Position numbers and translations under genes: made by a program. A stretch of DNA of 12,512 nt, from assembly GCA_001914705.1 (NCBI GenBank), contig MNDB01000037.1, forward strand, positions 1 through 12,512, written 5' to 3'. Shown here piece by piece: positions 12,350-12,512 of the stretch. Below the pieces are notes generated by a model that saw only the letters and a program-made list of their open reading frames with translations, did not search any database and was not told the origin of the DNA. The DNA comes from Actinobacteria bacterium 13_2_20CM_68_14 (GTDB lineage Bacteria > Actinomycetota > Thermoleophilia > Gaiellales > Gaiellaceae). Positions within the stretch are counted from its first letter, which is position 1; the number at the start of each line of letters is the position of its first letter.

Positions 12350-12512
12350 GTGGAGATTCGGAGAGTAGGAGTCGTCGGCCTCGGGACGATGGGGGCCGGC
12401 ATCGCGCAGGTGAGCGTGCAGGCCGGCTTCGAGACGGTCGGGCGCGAAGTCAGCGACGAGCTCGGCGAACGGGGAAAGGCGACGATCGACCGCTATCTCT
12501 CGCGTGGCGTCG
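12350..12512 (+). CDS. 3-hydroxyacyl-CoA dehydrogenase, N-terminal part (runs off the window)
   Basis: The 54 codons present begin VEIRRVGVVGLGTMGAGIAQ, the NAD-binding Rossmann loop (GxGxMGxGIA) of the 3-hydroxyacyl-CoA/3-hydroxybutyryl-CoA dehydrogenase family, followed by VQAGFETVGREVSDEL. The family normally has E or D at the end of the second strand to bind the NAD ribose; here REVSDEL supplies it. The complete protein would oxidise 3-hydroxyacyl-CoA in fatty-acid or butyryl-CoA metabolism, usually as about 280-300 residues if free-standing; a multidomain form cannot be excluded. The start GTG 12350 is supported by the -10 box 8 nt before it. The family is confident, the exact substrate is not. 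Confidence 0.85.
   Translation, partial: MEIRRVGVVGLGTMGAGIAQVSVQAGFETVGREVSDELGERGKATIDRYLSRGV

Overview
The window looks like chromosomal DNA from a high-GC actinobacterium. A deep branch such as Thermoleophilia (Gaiellales/Solirubrobacterales) fits best. That placement is an inference from three things: both WYL regulators PafB and PafC are fused in one protein, many starts have a TANNNT -10 box 7-9 nt upstream (leaderless transcription), and GTG/TTG starts are common. No RNA genes, CRISPR array, intact transposon or phage genes were seen. Nothing could be confirmed by database search.

Layout. Positions 1-2500 are a region of gene decay around one intact gene. A minus-strand ATP-grasp ligase has at least four lesions (1-1080). 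A small secreted protein is intact on the plus strand (1339-1833). Remnants of a class III nucleotidyl cyclase and of a beta-propeller follow on the minus strand (1870-2494). About 200 bp with REP-like GGGGTCTGACCCC palindromes separates these from a zinc-free MDR oxidoreductase (2704-3660, minus).

Diverging from it by 17 bp is queG (epoxyqueuosine reductase, 3678-4540, plus), broken by an out-of-frame internal deletion. Its stop overlaps the start of a six-TM GAF/HisKA/HATPase sensor kinase (4540-6354). This kinase converges, with a 12-bp overlap, on the fused PafBC regulator (6343-8364, minus). Upstream of pafBC are a perfect 18-bp palindrome and a small protein with a Cys/His knuckle (8516-9004, minus), which has an unusually AT-rich, structured leader.

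Next, all on the minus strand, come a zinc-ribbon/TM/SPOR protein (9138-9878), a coiled-coil double zinc-ribbon protein (9882-10466) and an aldehyde dehydrogenase (10510-11937). An EVE-like (PUA-fold) protein (11958-12338) diverges from the dehydrogenase over a 20-bp region with back-to-back -10 elements. The window ends in the first 54 codons of a 3-hydroxyacyl-CoA dehydrogenase.

How the genes relate. The zinc-ribbon and SPOR genes form a tight pair (3 nt apart, strong ribosome site) and may act together at the envelope or division site. The oxidoreductase, aldehyde dehydrogenase and hydroxyacyl-CoA dehydrogenase are general redox and acyl-chain metabolism. PafBC is known in mycobacteria as an activator of the DNA-damage response. 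I see no convincing new multi-gene system. The most useful observations are the clustered gene lesions (real decay or assembly error), the recurrent leaderless promoter geometry, the REP-like palindromes, and the uncharacterised zinc-ribbon/SPOR pair and Cys/His-knuckle gene.
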